Part shown: positions 22,319-32,386 of the stretch, in pieces
Numbering within the stretch: position 1 is the stretch's first letter
Layout: each line of letters begins with the position of its first letter
DNA from: Erythrobacter sp. JK5
GTDB lineage: Bacteria > Pseudomonadota > Alphaproteobacteria > Sphingomonadales > Sphingomonadaceae
Reading direction: 5' to 3'
DNA length: 64,000 nucleotides
Assembly: GCF_018205975.1 (NCBI RefSeq)
Contig: NZ_CP073577.1
Coordinates: forward strand, 2,480,001 to 2,544,000
Translations under genes and position numbers: made by a program
Notes under the pieces: generated by a model
Seen by the model: only the letters and a program-made list of their open reading frames with translations
What the model was told of the DNA's origin: nothing
Databases searched by the model: none

Positions 22319-22833
22319 TGGCCCGATGGCCCGTTGCGGTGGTTGCGCAATGTCAGCGCGATCCGCGTCGCCATGCGCTCGGCAACCTCTTCAGCGAGGT
22401 TTTCGAGCGCGGTCTGCTCGGCGGCGATGGTGGCGTATTCGCTCGACACCACGTCGATCCCGGCGTCGGCGCCGGACGTCGCATCGAGCAGGATCTCGCC
22501 GGTCGCAAGGTCGATCAGCTGGTAGCGCGCGCGCAGGATGCGGCGTTCGCGGCTGATCGTGTCGTCGTTGAGCACGCCGAGCGCCTCGAGGGAATCGTCG
22601 AGCCGCACGTCGAGACGGTAGGCGGGGGCGGTGTCTCCCGCGACGCCGAGCCGATCCTTCAGCGCGTTGCGCACCAGCCACCCGTCCCGACCGGGGATCG
22701 CCGGCACGTCGACCGCGGCAAGCCCCTGCGGCAAGGCAGCGTTGCTGCCGCCCGCATACATCGGTTGCAGCCCGCAGGCCGCCAAGGACGGGACGAGCGC
22801 GAGCAGCGCCGCCAAGGCGAACGGCCTGCGCAT
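22315..22833 (-). CDS. lptE: LPS-assembly lipoprotein LptE
   Basis: A 172-residue lipoprotein. The signal peptide ends in the lipobox SLAACG (Cys20), followed by LQPMYAGGS, the usual LptE start. The rest has the alpha/beta fold region with RYQLIDLATGEILLDA and the C-terminal EEVAERMATRIALTLRN helix. It plugs the LptD barrel at the outer membrane. The start overlaps the leuS stop (TGATG). With lptC and lptA at 18.5-19.7 kb, three LPS transport genes fall within 5 kb. Confidence 0.9.
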   Translation of the reverse strand: MRRPFALAALLALVPSLAACGLQPMYAGGSNAALPQGLAAVDVPAIPGRDGWLVRNALKDRLGVAGDTAPAYRLDVRLDDSLEALGVLNDDTISRERRILRARYQLIDLATGEILLDATSGADAGIDVVSSEYATIAAEQTALENLAEEVAERMATRIALTLRNHRNGPSGQ

Positions 22834-25340
22834 CAGGTTACGATATTCACCAGCCGGTCGGGCACCACGATCACCTTGCGCACCTGAGCTCCATCGATCG
22901 AACGCTGGACCTTCTCGGATGCGAGCGCAAGCGCTTCGAGGTCTTCCTTCGGCGCTCCCTTGGGCGCAGTGAGCGTGTCGCGCAGCTTGCCCATATGCTG
23001 GACCGCGATGGTGACTTCGTCCTCGACCAGCATCGCGGGATCGTGCTCTGGCCAGGCGGCGTCGGCGATCAGGCTGGTGTGCCCCATCTTCGCATGCGCC
23101 TCTTCGGCAAGGTGCGGCATCATCGGGCCGACCATGTGCAGGATCGCGGTGATGGCGAAGTTGCGGTCGGTGCCCGGTTGCGCCTTTTCGGCGGCCCCAG
23201 TGAGTTCGTAGAGGCGGGCGACTGCCTTGTTGAAGCCGAGCGATTCGATATCCTCGGCCACGGCGACGATGGTCTGGTGCGTCTTGCGCGCGAGCGGCTT
23301 GTCCTCTCCGGTGGCGTCCGGATCGTAGCTGTCGAACAGCCGCCACAGCCGCTGGACGAAGCGCCAGCAGCCTTCGATCCCGCTTTCGGACCACGGCAGG
23401 TCGCGTTCGGGCGGGCTGTCGGACAGCATGAACCAGCGCACCGCATCCGCGCCGTAACTGGCAATGATATTGTCGGGATCGACGACGTTCTTCTTCGATT
23501 TCGACATCTTGACGACGCGGCCGGCGGTGACCGGCTTGCCGCCTTCCACCGTCACCCAGTCGGCACCATCCTTGCGGACCTCGTCGGGGCTGAGCCATGA
23601 GCCATCGCCGAGACTGTAGGTCTCGTGCGTCACCATGCCCTGCGTGAACAGCGCGGCGAACGGCTCGGTCAGCTCGAGCTTGCCGATCCGTTCGAGCGCG
23701 CGAGTCCAGAAACGGGCGTAGAGCAGGTGCAGGATCGCGTGCTCGACCCCACCGATATATTGCTCGACCGGCAGCCAGGCGGCGACTTCCGCGGGATCGA
23801 ACGGCGCATCGTCGGGCTGGCTGGCGAAGCGCAGGAAGTACCACGACGAATCCGCGAAAGTATCGAGCGTGTCGGTCTCCCGCTCAGCCTTGCCGCCGCA
23901 TTTGGGGCAATCGACATGCTTCCAGGTAGGGTGCCGCACCAGCGGATTGCCCGGCGTTTCGAAGTCGATGTCTTCGGGCAGCACGACCGGCAGCTGCTCT
24001 TTCGGCACCGGCACGACGCCGCACGAATCGCAGTGAATGAACGGGATCGGCGTACCCCAATACCGCTGACGCGAAATGCCCCAGTCGCGCAAGCGCCACA
24101 CGGTCGTACCCTGGCCCCAGCCACCGTCTTCGGCGCGGCGAATCACTTCGGCCTTGGCGTCTTCCACGCTCATGCCATCGAGGAAATCCGAGTTGACGCA
24201 CACGCCATCGCCCGGTTCTGCCTCATCGCCCATCGGTGCATCGGCCAGCGACACATCGCTCGCTACGACGCGCTGGATCGGAAGTTCGTATTTGGTCGCG
24301 AATTCGAAGTCGCGCTGGTCGTGCCCGGGCACTCCCATCACCGCGCCGGTGCCGTAGTCCATCAGCACGAAGTTGGCGATGAACACAGGCATAGCCTGAT
24401 CGCGGAAAGGGTGTTTTGCGGTGAGCTCAGTCCTGAAGCCCAGCTTCTCGGCGGTTTCGAGTTCGGCAGCGGTGGTGCCACCCTTCTTGCACTGCTCGAT
24501 AAACGCCGCAACGTCGCGCTCGCCCGCCAGCGCCTGCGCAACCGGATGGTCCGCAGCGACCGCAACAAAGCTTGCGCCGAAGATCGTATCGGGACGTGTG
24601 GTGTAGACCGGCAGCTTCTCGCCGTTCGAGAGATCGAACGAAAACTCCAGTCCCTGCGACTTGCCGATCCAGTTTTCCTGCATCAGCCGGACCTTGTCGG
24701 GCCAGTCCTTCAGCTCGCCCAGCCCTGCGAGCAAATCCTCGGCGAAATCGGTGATCTTGAGGAACCACTGGTCGAGCTTGCGCTTCTCGACCTCGGCGCC
24801 CGAGCGCCAGCCCTTGCCGTCGATCACCTGCTCGTTGGCGAGCACCGTCATGTCGACCGGGTCCCAGTTGACCTCCGACTGGCGGCGATAGACCAGCCCG
24901 GCCTCGTACATGTCGATGAACAGCGCCTGCTCGTGGCCGTAATATTCGGGATCGCAGGTCGCGAATTCGCGGGTCCAGTCGAGCGCGAAGCCGATCCGCT
25001 TCAGCTGCGCCTTCATCGCCTCGATATTGGACCGGGTCCAGCTGCCGGGATGGACCTTCTTTTCCATCGCGGCGTTCTCCGCCGGCATCCCGAACGCGTC
25101 CCACCCCATCGGATGCAGCACTTCGTGCCCGCGCATCTTCTTGTAGCGCGCCAGCACGTCGCCCATCGTGTAATTGCGCACGTGGCCCATGTGGATGCGC
25201 CCGCTGGGATACGGGAACATCTCGAGGATATAGCTCTTGGGCTTGGGCGAAGCGGAATCGGCGGTGAAAGTCCCCGCCTCTTCCCATGCACGCTGCCAGC
25301 GTCCGTCGGCCGTGGACGGATCGAAACGAGTATCGGTCAT
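22833..25340 (-). CDS. leuS: Leucyl-tRNA synthetase
   Basis: An 835-residue class I synthetase of normal length. The HIGH-type motif is [15 protein letters not shown] (about residues 43-57) and the KMSKS loop is [14 protein letters not shown] (about 620). The CP1 editing domain is present, with [12 protein letters not shown] and the Asp of [12 protein letters not shown]. It charges tRNA-Leu in the cytoplasm. It lies between a DUF3576 lipoprotein gene and lptE, both closely spaced, so all four genes to holA probably form one operon. Confidence 0.97.
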   Translation of the reverse strand: MTDTRFDPSTADGRWQRAWEEAGTFTADSASPKPKSYILEMFPYPSGRIHMGHVRNYTMGDVLARYKKMRGHEVLHPMGWDAFGMPAENAAMEKKVHPGSWTRSNIEAMKAQLKRIGFALDWTREFATCDPEYYGHEQALFIDMYEAGLVYRRQSEVNWDPVDMTVLANEQVIDGKGWRSGAEVEKRKLDQWFLKITDFAEDLLAGLGELKDWPDKVRLMQENWIGKSQGLEFSFDLSNGEKLPVYTTRPDTIFGASFVAVAADHPVAQALAGERDVAAFIEQCKKGGTTAAELETAEKLGFRTELTAKHPFRDQAMPVFIANFVLMDYGTGAVMGVPGHDQRDFEFATKYELPIQRVVASDVSLADAPMGDEAEPGDGVCVNSDFLDGMSVEDAKAEVIRRAEDGGWGQGTTVWRLRDWGISRQRYWGTPIPFIHCDSCGVVPVPKEQLPVVLPEDIDFETPGNPLVRHPTWKHVDCPKCGGKAERETDTLDTFADSSWYFLRFASQPDDAPFDPAEVAAWLPVEQYIGGVEHAILHLLYARFWTRALERIGKLELTEPFAALFTQGMVTHETYSLGDGSWLSPDEVRKDGADWVTVEGGKPVTAGRVVKMSKSKKNVVDPDNIIASYGADAVRWFMLSDSPPERDLPWSESGIEGCWRFVQRLWRLFDSYDPDATGEDKPLARKTHQTIVAVAEDIESLGFNKAVARLYELTGAAEKAQPGTDRNFAITAILHMVGPMMPHLAEEAHAKMGHTSLIADAAWPEHDPAMLVEDEVTIAVQHMGKLRDTLTAPKGAPKEDLEALALASEKVQRSIDGAQVRKVIVVPDRLVNIVT

Positions 25341-25365
25341 GGAATATCCGCTAACGCGAAAAGGT

Positions 25366-25818
25366 CTATCCGGCTACGGCTTTGCGCCGCAGATCGCGGG
25401 CCTTGGTGAGGATGATGTCTTCGAGCTTCTGCACGGTCGCGGCCTGCACCGGCGCATCGACCCAGGTGCCGGTCTGCGAAACCTGCCGCGTCGCAGCCAC
25501 CCGCAGCGCATCGGCGCGCAGATCCTGGTCGAGGATGGTGATGGTCAGCTTCACCCGCTCGCCCGGATTGCTGGGGTTTGCATACCAGTCTGTCACGATC
25601 ACGCCGCCCGCGCTGTCTGCCTGCAGCAGCGGCGCGAAACTCACCGTGTCGAGCGCCGCGCGCCAAAGATAGGCGTTGACCCCGATCGTGTTGATCTGCG
25701 CGGATTGCAGCTCGGTCGTCGGGCGATCGTTTCCGCCGCAGGCCGCCAGCGGGAGCGCCAGCGCAGCTGCCAGTGCGAGACGGGTTGTGAACGAGAACGG
25801 AGTGTTGGCGCGTGTCAC
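25366..25818 (-). CDS. DUF3576 lipoprotein
   Basis: A 150-residue protein starting with GTG; on the minus strand AAGGGA lies about nine bases upstream. The signal peptide ends in lipobox LPLAACG. The mature part, including [20 protein letters not shown] and the C-terminal [12 protein letters not shown], matches the DUF3576 family of alphaproteobacteria, whose function is unknown. It is the first gene of the leuS-lptE-holA cluster; this conserved neighbourhood hints at envelope work but does not prove it. Confidence 0.85.
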   Translation of the reverse strand: MTRANTPFSFTTRLALAAALALPLAACGGNDRPTTELQSAQINTIGVNAYLWRAALDTVSFAPLLQADSAGGVIVTDWYANPSNPGERVKLTITILDQDLRADALRVAATRQVSQTGTWVDAPVQAATVQKLEDIILTKARDLRRKAVAG

Positions 25819-26135
25819 TGCAAAAAATCCCTTTTTCTGCTTGTCTGGCTCTATAAAGCTCGCGGACGCAGCGGCAAGCGTCCAAACCGCACCAGGCTCG
25901 CGAAAGCTGGCGATGGTGGTTGTCCACTGGGCCTTGCTGCAGGCTGAATTGCGACCCGCGCGGGGGAGTTCGTGTGTGCCGGGGGCAACAGTATTCCGCG
26001 GAGTCGCGAGTTAGCTTGTGGAAAAGATTGCGTTACCAGCGTTTGCGGTCCTATCCTGACAGTCTTGTAGAGAGACTCACGAGTCGTTCAGGCGGATTGC
26101 CCTATCGATGGCGCGCCTGGACAGATTGACAGGGG
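25819..26135. other. Divergent intergenic region
   Basis: A 317-base gap between the leuS operon (minus) and the beta-strand protein at 26148 (plus). I see no gene or RNA structure I can name. The left end holds a plausible minus-strand promoter at 25850-25877. The right half is less GC-rich than its surroundings, with TTAGCTTGTGGAAAAGATTG near 26010, and should contain a promoter for the plus-strand gene. Confidence 0.45.
25850..25877 (-). promoter_or_regulatory. Candidate promoter for the DUF3576-leuS-lptE-holA operon
   Basis: Read on the minus strand, TTGCCG (25872-25877) and TATAGA (25850-25855) are separated by 16 bases, resembling a sigma-70-type promoter, and lie about 32 bases upstream of the GTG start. 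The match is partial (four of six at -35), so this is a candidate only. Confidence 0.35.
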
Positions 26136-26147
26136 ATGCGAGCCACG

Positions 26148-26900
26148 ATGCCGGCATGGCCGATCAGGACAGCGAAAACGCAGCGCACGCTGCCGCTGCT
26201 TGCTGCGGTCGGCGCACTGGCGCTTGCGGTTCCCTCGACCGGTTTCGCAGTAGTCTCGCTCACCGAGCAGGGTCCCGGCTTCTCCGGTCCCGCGCTGGAA
26301 TACTTCACCCCGGCTTCGGTCGATCCCGATCTCGCCGCCCGCGTCGTCAGCAAGGCGCGCGAACGCGGCATCCGGTTTACCCCGGCGACCGCGAAGTCCG
26401 GCCAGGGCGAGCGCACCGTAACCGTGGCCGTGCGGGTCGATAACCAGACCGCGCAGGCGATTTCGGTCCGCTCGGCAGTCGACGCGGTTCCAGCCGCGGC
26501 CAATCGCATCGCGGCGCTGCAACCGACCCGCTACAATCTCGGGACCGCGCGCGGTTACCAGAGCTTCGCGCGGCAGGTCGAACTGCCGAAGACCGTGCGC
26601 GACCTGAGCGTTCCCGATCTCGCGGAATTCGAACCGGCGCGCCCGGCTCGCGAAGACAAGCCCAGCCGTCTGCAGCCGCGGATCGCGCTTGAGGACAAGC
26701 AGATCGCTGGCCGATCCGAAAATACGCTCGATTCGCTCGGCGCGCAGACGGTCGATGTCGGCGGGTCGTTCCGCCTGTCGCCCAATCTCGACGTGACCGC
26801 CGGTGTCCGCCTGTCGCAGGAGCGCGAGCGGATCGACCCGCTGACCAACTCGGTGCAGGACAGCCAGGCTGTCTATGTCGGAACGCAGATTCGGTTCTGA
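26148..26900 (+). CDS. Hypothetical secreted protein with C-terminal beta strands
   Basis: About 250 residues. An N-terminal signal peptide ends near VPSTGFAVVS. After a region with VTVAVRVDNQTAQAISVRSA comes a Lys/Pro/Arg-rich stretch. The last 50 residues form four alternating strands typical of outer-membrane barrels (VDVGGSFRLSPNLDVTAGV, then AVYVGTQIRF) with a terminal Phe. Start codons at 26136 and 26148 are both possible; AGGGG at 26130-26134 favours the second. Too few strands are visible for a complete barrel alone. I do not recognise the family. A clear terminator follows. Confidence 0.65.
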   Translation: MPAWPIRTAKTQRTLPLLAAVGALALAVPSTGFAVVSLTEQGPGFSGPALEYFTPASVDPDLAARVVSKARERGIRFTPATAKSGQGERTVTVAVRVDNQTAQAISVRSAVDAVPAAANRIAALQPTRYNLGTARGYQSFARQVELPKTVRDLSVPDLAEFEPARPAREDKPSRLQPRIALEDKQIAGRSENTLDSLGAQTVDVGGSFRLSPNLDVTAGVRLSQERERIDPLTNSVQDSQAVYVGTQIRF

Positions 26901-26938
26901 CGGCTGCGGGGTCTCGCCTCGGATCCTTTTTTCGCTCG

Positions 26939-26965
26939 AACCCCGCTCCGGCGGGGTTTTTCTTT
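26939..26965 (+). terminator. Rho-independent terminator
   Basis: CCCCGCTCCGGCGGGG (26941-26956) folds into a GC-rich hairpin and is followed by TTTTTCTTT. It lies about 40 bases after the stop of the secreted protein and before phaB, separating the two transcripts. Confidence 0.85.
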
Positions 26966-27024
26966 GCTCGACGCTACGGCATCGCTAGTCTCCGAATCCC
27001 ACATCACACCGCTGGAGGAATTGT

Positions 27025-27747
27025 ATGAGCCGTGTCGCCATCGTCACAGGAGGAACGCGCGGGATCGGCCGGGCAATCTGCGAACAATTGAAGGCCGACG
27101 GCTTCACCGTTGTCGGCAATTACGGCGGCAATGACGAGGCTGCCAATCACTGCGCCGAAGAGCTCGGCATTCAATGTTACAAGTGGGACGTCGGCGATCA
27201 CGAAGCCGCGCTGGAAGGCTGCGCCAGGGTGGCCGCAGAAGTCGGCCCGATCGACGTGGTGGTCAACAATGCCGGCATCACCCGCGATGGGACGCTGCTC
27301 AGGATGAGCTACGACGACTGGCACGATGTGATGCGCATCAACCTCGGAGGTTGCTTCAACATGGCCAAGGCGTGTTTCCCGGGCATGAAGGAGCGCGGCT
27401 GGGGACGGATCGTCAATATCGGCTCGATCAACGGGCAGGCGGGGCAATACGGCCAGGTCAATTACGCCGCCGCCAAGTCGGGCATCCACGGGTTTACCAA
27501 GGCGTTGGCGCAGGAGGGCGCGCGCTACAACATCACCGTCAACGCGATCGCGCCGGGCTATATCGATACCGACATGGTCGCCGCCGTGCCCGACAACGTG
27601 CTAGAGAAGATCGTCGCCAAAATCCCCGTCGGACGGCTTGGTCAGGCCAGCGAAATCGCGCGCGGGGTAAGCTTCCTGTGCTCCGACGATGCCGGGTTCG
27701 TCACCGGTTCGACCATGAGCATCAATGGCGGCCAGCACATGTACTGA
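27025..27747 (+). CDS. phaB: Acetoacetyl-CoA reductase
   Basis: A 240-residue short-chain dehydrogenase. The NADPH motif TGGTRGIGRAI opens the protein. VVNNAGITRDGT is followed by the catalytic Ser in NIGSINGQAGQYGQ and the Tyr/Lys pair in NYAAAKSG. The SINGQAGQYGQ wording is characteristic of PhaB, which reduces acetoacetyl-CoA to (R)-3-hydroxybutyryl-CoA for PHB synthesis. A FabG-like role is less likely. It stands alone after a terminator; the PHB depolymerase at the window start is a pathway partner. Confidence 0.92.
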   Translation: MSRVAIVTGGTRGIGRAICEQLKADGFTVVGNYGGNDEAANHCAEELGIQCYKWDVGDHEAALEGCARVAAEVGPIDVVVNNAGITRDGTLLRMSYDDWHDVMRINLGGCFNMAKACFPGMKERGWGRIVNIGSINGQAGQYGQVNYAAAKSGIHGFTKALAQEGARYNITVNAIAPGYIDTDMVAAVPDNVLEKIVAKIPVGRLGQASEIARGVSFLCSDDAGFVTGSTMSINGGQHMY

Positions 27748-27865
27748 CATCGGCTTTCTCGCCGCCCCGGCTGCCGAAACCGCCCGGCCTGTTGGCAATT
27801 CGTTAACCACAGCGGGTTAGTTTTGGTTATCGAATACCACGGCGAGCGAAGGGGTCAGGTGCATT

Positions 27866-28519
27866 ATGGCCGATACAAAGCCAGAGGTTGACGGCGGAAC
27901 CTACGCGAAGAAACGCGCAGCGACCCGCAAATCCGCGATGCTGCGCATCGCCAAGGTTGTGTGCGAGGCGGGCGAATATGTCTGCCTGATCCGCGATCTG
28001 TCGGAGCTCGGGATCGGGCTCAGCTTCCTGCACGAAGCACCGCCCGAACCGCGCATCATCCTGCAGACGACCAACGGCCTGACCTACCCGCTGGAGCGTG
28101 TCTGGGCTGGCAAGCGCCAGGCCGGTTACCGGTTCGGCAGCGAGATTTCTCTCAATGATTTCCTGCACGAGGAAAGTCCTTACGAAAATCGCCCGATCCG
28201 GCTCGAAATCGCCGCGCAGGCGCGGATCACCGACGGGCGGACGATCACCCGCGTACGGCTGCTCGACATTTCGCGCGAAGGCGCCAAGTTCGAAAGCGAA
28301 GGCCTGCACCCGCAGGACCGGCTCGTCAGTTTCGAAGCGCTCGGCCTGCCGCAACGGCTCGGCCAGGTGCGCTGGCAGACAGGGACGCAGTTCGGCATGC
28401 AGTTCCAGCACCCGCTGACGATCGAAGAGCTGGCCGTGACGGCGATCCGGCTGCAACCTTTCGATCCGCGCCTGCCCGATCGGCTGGCCGGCGCGCTGGA
28501 GAATTCGCGCGCCGCCTGA
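27866..28519 (+). CDS. Tandem PilZ-domain protein
   Basis: A 217-residue cytoplasmic protein without signal or membrane segments. The first PilZ domain has both c-di-GMP-binding motifs: RAATR (residues 17-21, RxxxR) and DLSELG (44-49, DxSxxG). A second copy in the C-terminal half has DISREG (134-139) but no exact RxxxR ahead of it. c-di-GMP binding by the first half is therefore likely. Its output is unknown; candidates are motility or polysaccharide control. It is convergent with the LuxR-type regulator next door. Confidence 0.82.
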   Translation: MADTKPEVDGGTYAKKRAATRKSAMLRIAKVVCEAGEYVCLIRDLSELGIGLSFLHEAPPEPRIILQTTNGLTYPLERVWAGKRQAGYRFGSEISLNDFLHEESPYENRPIRLEIAAQARITDGRTITRVRLLDISREGAKFESEGLHPQDRLVSFEALGLPQRLGQVRWQTGTQFGMQFQHPLTIEELAVTAIRLQPFDPRLPDRLAGALENSRAA

Positions 28520-28540
28520 CCGGCTGGCAGACATCCAAGC

Positions 28541-29323
28541 TCAATCGATCAGATAGCCGACGACTTTCAGGCCGCTGTCCTCACGCTCGAGCGTTATCGT
28601 TTCGATCACGCCCGCGCGGTGTTCGAAATCGCTGCGGAAGCGGACAATGTGAAAGCCGCGTGGCGGTGCGTTCGCGTATTCAAACGCGATCGCCTCGCGT
28701 TTTTCGACCGTCCCCAACGGCACGCGCGCCTGCTCGGACGCGGCTATCCAGCCTGCGACAGTGTTGAGATCGCGAAACGATTTGCCTGCCGCATCAAAGC
28801 TTGCCTGCCAGTTGCCCACATCGACCAGCGCAAGCCAGGTGCGGGCGGCGCTTTCCCTCGCGGCATCGGCCTCGGCGACTGCGGGGGTGGTCACGCTGTG
28901 CGGATCGGCTGGCTCCGGGGCCAGTCCCTCCCCGAACAGCGATGAAACGACGACAAGAGCGGCAAGGATCGACATGATCGAAAGTCCTCCAATCCACAGC
29001 GCCCAGCGGGGCACCTGTCCCGGCGCCCCGGATCGAGACGCCTTGCGGGTTGAAGAAGCATCGCCTTCCGTCGCCCGACCCGCATCCCCCAAATCATCGT
29101 AGGCAGAATTTTCGGGGGTATGCGTCTCGCGTTCGAACAACATTCGCGCCGCCTCCCGGCTGCTGGTCACGTCGAGCTTGCGCCGTGCCGCGCGCAGTCG
29201 CTCGTTGATCGTATGCACCGACAGGCCGAGGTGGCTGGCCGAGGATTTCGCATCGTGCCCGCGCACGATGAGGCGCAGCGTTTCCTTCTCCTTTTCGGTG
29301 AGTTGCTCGATCGCGCGCGACAT
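28541..29323 (-). CDS. Membrane-anchored LuxR-type regulator with DUF4019 domain
   Basis: A 260-residue protein starting at 29323 (MSRAIEQLTEKEKET). The N-terminal LuxR/GerE helix-turn-helix (about 5-60) contains HLGLSVHTINERLRAARRKL. A linker leads to one transmembrane helix (about 110-132, ALWIGGLSIMSILAALVVV). The C-terminal 120 residues match DUF4019 and should be periplasmic. This layout resembles ToxR/CadC one-component sensors. There is no response-regulator receiver domain. Its targets are unknown; the divergent ribbon-helix-helix gene is one candidate. Confidence 0.82.
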   Translation of the reverse strand: MSRAIEQLTEKEKETLRLIVRGHDAKSSASHLGLSVHTINERLRAARRKLDVTSSREAARMLFERETHTPENSAYDDLGDAGRATEGDASSTRKASRSGAPGQVPRWALWIGGLSIMSILAALVVVSSLFGEGLAPEPADPHSVTTPAVAEADAARESAARTWLALVDVGNWQASFDAAGKSFRDLNTVAGWIAASEQARVPLGTVEKREAIAFEYANAPPRGFHIVRFRSDFEHRAGVIETITLEREDSGLKVVGYLID

Positions 29324-29409
29324 GGGCGGCCTTTTAGGCAATCCGGGGACCCGGCAGCCACCCCAAAAAACTCGTGCCGTCATTCCGCGCGCATTGTATC
29401 GCGCCATCC

Positions 29410-29637
29410 ATGGCGACCCGCTATCATCCCCCGGTCAAGCGCTCGATCCAGATCGAAGGGCACAAGACCTCGATCAGTCTCGAGCCGATATTCTGGGACA
29501 TGCTGCGCGAGGCGGCGACAAGGGAAAGCGTGCCGATCAACGCGCTGGTGGCCCGCATCGATGCCGAACGGATCAGGGCCGAGACCCCGCCCGGTCTCGC
29601 AAGCGCGATCCGGGTGTGGCTGGTGAGCCGATCCTAG
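29410..29637 (+). CDS. Ribbon-helix-helix domain protein
   Basis: A 75-residue protein starting at MATRYHPP. The strand and helix pattern [20 protein letters not shown] with [20 protein letters not shown] fits the short alphaproteobacterial ribbon-helix-helix family (RHH_4). Such proteins usually bind DNA as dimers. Its TAG stop interlocks with the murA stop at a shared CTAG (29634-29637). It is divergent from the membrane-anchored LuxR-type gene. Confidence 0.72.
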   Translation: MATRYHPPVKRSIQIEGHKTSISLEPIFWDMLREAATRESVPINALVARIDAERIRAETPPGLASAIRVWLVSRS

Positions 29638-30917
29638 TCGTCTCCGACCCGCTCGATATCGGCGCCGACCAGCTGGAGCTTTTCCTCGAGCCGTTCGTAC
29701 CCGCGATCGAGGTGATAGAGCCGTCGCACCGTCGTTTCGCCCTCGGCGGCGAGCCCGGCGATCACCAGGCTCATCGAAGCCCGCAGATCGGTCGCCATCA
29801 CTTCCGCGCCGGTCAGGTGATCGACTCCCTTGACGATCGCGGTTCGCCCTTCGCTGCTGACATTGGCCCCCATCCGCGCGAGTTCGGGCACATGCATGAA
29901 GCGGTTCTCGAAGATCGTTTCCTTGAGCACGCTGGTGCCTTCGGCCTTGCACAGCAGCGCCATCAGCTGCGCCTGCATGTCGGTGGCCAGCCCGGGATAG
30001 GGAGCGGTGGTGAGATCGGCAGGCTTGAGCGCGCCGTTGGTCCGGATGTCGATACCCTTGGCGTCCTCGTCGACATGCACGCCGATGCTGCGCAGCGCGT
30101 GGATCGTCGCCTGCATGTCGCTGGCCTTGGCCCCTTCGAGCCGCACATCGCCGCCGGTGATCGCTGCGGCGCAGGCATACGAACCCGCCTCGATCCGGTC
30201 GGCCATCACCCGGTAGGTCGCGCCGTGCAGCCGCTTGACCCCGTGGATCGTCAGGTCGGAGGTCCCGATCCCTTCGATCTCAGCGCCCATCGCGACCAGC
30301 AGGTTGCACAGGTCGACGATTTCCGGCTCTCGCGCAGCATTGAACAGCCTGCTGGTGCCGTTGGCGAGCACCGCCGCCATAACCGCATTCTCGGTCGCGC
30401 CGACCGAGACGACCGGAAAATCGTATTCGCCGCCGGGCAGACCGCCGTCGGGCGCGATCGCTTTGACGTAGCCCTGCGCCAGTTCGATCTCCGCCCCGAA
30501 CGCTTCGAGCGCTTTCAGGTGCAGGTCGATCGGACGGTTGCCGATCGCGCAGCCGCCGGGCATCGAAACGGTCGCCTCGCCCATCCGCGCCAGCATCGGG
30601 CCGAGCACGAGGATCGACGCGCGCATCTTGCGCACCAGGTCGTAAGGCGCGACGGTCGAGGTGATCCGCGTCGCCTCCAGCGTCATCACCCGCCCGAAAT
30701 CCTCGGGCCGCGTGCCCTGGATCGCGGTGGTCACCCCGAACTGGTTCATCAGGTGCTGGAACCCGTCGATATCGGCGAGCCGCGGCAGGTTGCGCAACGT
30801 GACCGGTTCCTCGGTCAGCAGCGCGCAGGGGATGAGCGTGAGCGCGGCGTTCTTCGCGCCCGAAATCGGAATCGTGCCCGACAGGCGATTGCCGCCCTTG
30901 ATGATGAGTTTGTCCAT
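29634..30917 (-). CDS. murA: UDP-N-acetylglucosamine 1-carboxyvinyltransferase
   Basis: A 427-residue enzyme of normal length starting [14 protein letters not shown]. The catalytic cysteine is in [15 protein letters not shown] (about residue 118). SGAKNAAL near the N-terminus binds the UDP sugar, and [15 protein letters not shown] near the C-terminus is conserved. It carries out the first committed step of peptidoglycan synthesis in the cytoplasm. The Cys form is sensitive to fosfomycin in other bacteria. It is divergent from galU across a 115-bp gap. Confidence 0.96.
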   Translation of the reverse strand: MDKLIIKGGNRLSGTIPISGAKNAALTLIPCALLTEEPVTLRNLPRLADIDGFQHLMNQFGVTTAIQGTRPEDFGRVMTLEATRITSTVAPYDLVRKMRASILVLGPMLARMGEATVSMPGGCAIGNRPIDLHLKALEAFGAEIELAQGYVKAIAPDGGLPGGEYDFPVVSVGATENAVMAAVLANGTSRLFNAAREPEIVDLCNLLVAMGAEIEGIGTSDLTIHGVKRLHGATYRVMADRIEAGSYACAAAITGGDVRLEGAKASDMQATIHALRSIGVHVDEDAKGIDIRTNGALKPADLTTAPYPGLATDMQAQLMALLCKAEGTSVLKETIFENRFMHVPELARMGANVSSEGRTAIVKGVDHLTGAEVMATDLRASMSLVIAGLAAEGETTVRRLYHLDRGYERLEEKLQLVGADIERVGDD

Positions 30918-31032
30918 GGTTTTTCGCCTTAGCGCATCGCGCATTTCGCGCAACTGACGCGCGAACCGATAGTGGACGTTGACCTTGCGAAGCGTGCACG
31001 GCACGAGGATCCGGCAAGCTGGGAGGCCGAAC

Positions 31033-31914
31033 ATGACTGCGCACAAACCGATCAAGAAAGCCGTCTTCCCGGTGGCCGGGCTGGGCACGCGATTCCTGCC
31101 TGCGACCAAGGCGATCCCCAAGGAATTGCTGCCGATCGTCGATCGCCCGCTGATCCAGTACGCGGTCGACGAAGCGCGCGAGGCAGGGATCGAGCAGATG
31201 ATCTTCGTCACCGGGCGCGGCAAGACCGCGATCGTCGAGCATTTCGACGTCGCCTACGAGCTCGAAGACACGATGAAAGAGCGCGGCAAGGACATGGGCG
31301 TGCTCGAACCGACCCGCGCGACGCCGGGCGATATCATCACGGTGCGCCAGCAGGTGCCGATGGGCCTCGGCCATGCGATCTGGTGCGCACGCGCGATCGT
31401 CGGCGATGAACCCTTCGCGATCTTCCTTCCGGACGAGCTGATGATCGGCAGGCCCGGCGGCACCGGCTGCATGAAGCAGATGGTCGATGCCTACAATCAG
31501 GTCGGCGGCAACCTCATCAGCGTGCTCGAAGTGCCGATGGAAGAGGTTTCGAGCTATGGCGTGATCGACCCCGGTTCCGAGGACGGCGCGCTGACCCAGG
31601 TGAAGGGCCTGGTCGAAAAGCCGCCGCAGGCCGAAGCCCCCTCCAACAAGATCATCTCGGGCCGCTACATCCTCCAGCCCGAAGTGATGCGTGTGCTGGA
31701 AGATCAGGAAAAGGGCGCTGGCGGCGAAATCCAGCTGACCGATGCGATGGCCAGGATGATCGGCACCCAGCCGTTCCACGCCGTGACCTTCGACGGCAAC
31801 CGCTACGATTGCGGCAGCAAGCTCGGTTTCGTGGAGGCGACGCTGGCGCTGGCGCTGGAGCGCGAGGACATGGGCGCCGAAGTGCGCGCGATGGCGGAAA
31901 GGTTGCTGGGTTAA
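31033..31914 (+). CDS. galU: UTP-glucose-1-phosphate uridylyltransferase
   Basis: A 293-residue nucleotidyltransferase. The N-terminal motif [20 protein letters not shown] is the GalU signature, followed by [15 protein letters not shown] and the substrate-binding VEKP and [11 protein letters not shown] segments. It makes UDP-glucose for LPS and exopolysaccharide. GGGAGG (31021-31026) lies seven bases before the chosen ATG at 31033. Its TAA interlocks with the convergent DUF4259 stop at TTAA (31911-31914). Confidence 0.96.
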   Translation: MTAHKPIKKAVFPVAGLGTRFLPATKAIPKELLPIVDRPLIQYAVDEAREAGIEQMIFVTGRGKTAIVEHFDVAYELEDTMKERGKDMGVLEPTRATPGDIITVRQQVPMGLGHAIWCARAIVGDEPFAIFLPDELMIGRPGGTGCMKQMVDAYNQVGGNLISVLEVPMEEVSSYGVIDPGSEDGALTQVKGLVEKPPQAEAPSNKIISGRYILQPEVMRVLEDQEKGAGGEIQLTDAMARMIGTQPFHAVTFDGNRYDCGSKLGFVEATLALALEREDMGAEVRAMAERLLG

Positions 31915-32312
31915 GGCCCGGCGGCCTTGGCGAGACGTTCAGCGAGTCCGGCCATTTCGGCATGGAACCGATTGCTCTCCTCGTTCGGCTCGCCTTCGTT
32001 CCACAGCTCCACCAGTTCGCTGTCATCCATGACCGCTTCGAGGCTTCCACGGGCGAGCGCAATCAGTTCGGCATCCGGTTCGGCAAACCCGGCGATTTGC
32101 GCTGCAAGATCTTCGGGCAGGTCGGGATGGGCGAAACCTTTGAGCGCCGCCACGCACTCCGCAGCAACCACGATGGCACTCGCCTCGTCGACGTCGATGT
32201 AATCGGTGTTTGCCGCTTCGAACGCTCTCACCAGCACATCGGCGCCGTTCACTTCATGGACGAAATCCAGCGCCGAATCGTTCTCGAACGGTCCTGTTCC
32301 CCACGCACCCAT
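31911..32312 (-). CDS. DUF4259 domain protein
   Basis: A 133-residue acidic protein. The N-terminal MGAWGTGPFENDSALDFV is the hallmark of the DUF4259 family; helices rich in Ala, Glu and Asp follow. The family's function is unknown, and no signal peptide or membrane segment is present. It shares its stop codon bases with galU (TTAA). Confidence 0.85.
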   Translation of the reverse strand: MGAWGTGPFENDSALDFVHEVNGADVLVRAFEAANTDYIDVDEASAIVVAAECVAALKGFAHPDLPEDLAAQIAGFAEPDAELIALARGSLEAVMDDSELVELWNEGEPNEESNRFHAEMAGLAERLAKAAGP

Positions 32313-32386
32313 AATGCAAAACCCCCTGATCGGCGCGAAGGCTAGTCAGGGGGAATCGCAATGTGAAGCCGCAATCGATGCGCGGT

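Noticed and set aside
25341..25365. Leucine leader peptide ahead of leuS, by analogy with thrS
   Set aside because: The gap to the DUF3576 gene is only 25 bases and contains no Leu-rich frame.
29178..30932. 584-codon plus-strand frame opposite murA
   Set aside because: Shadow of murA; only the first part overlaps the real ribbon-helix-helix gene, and in a different frame.
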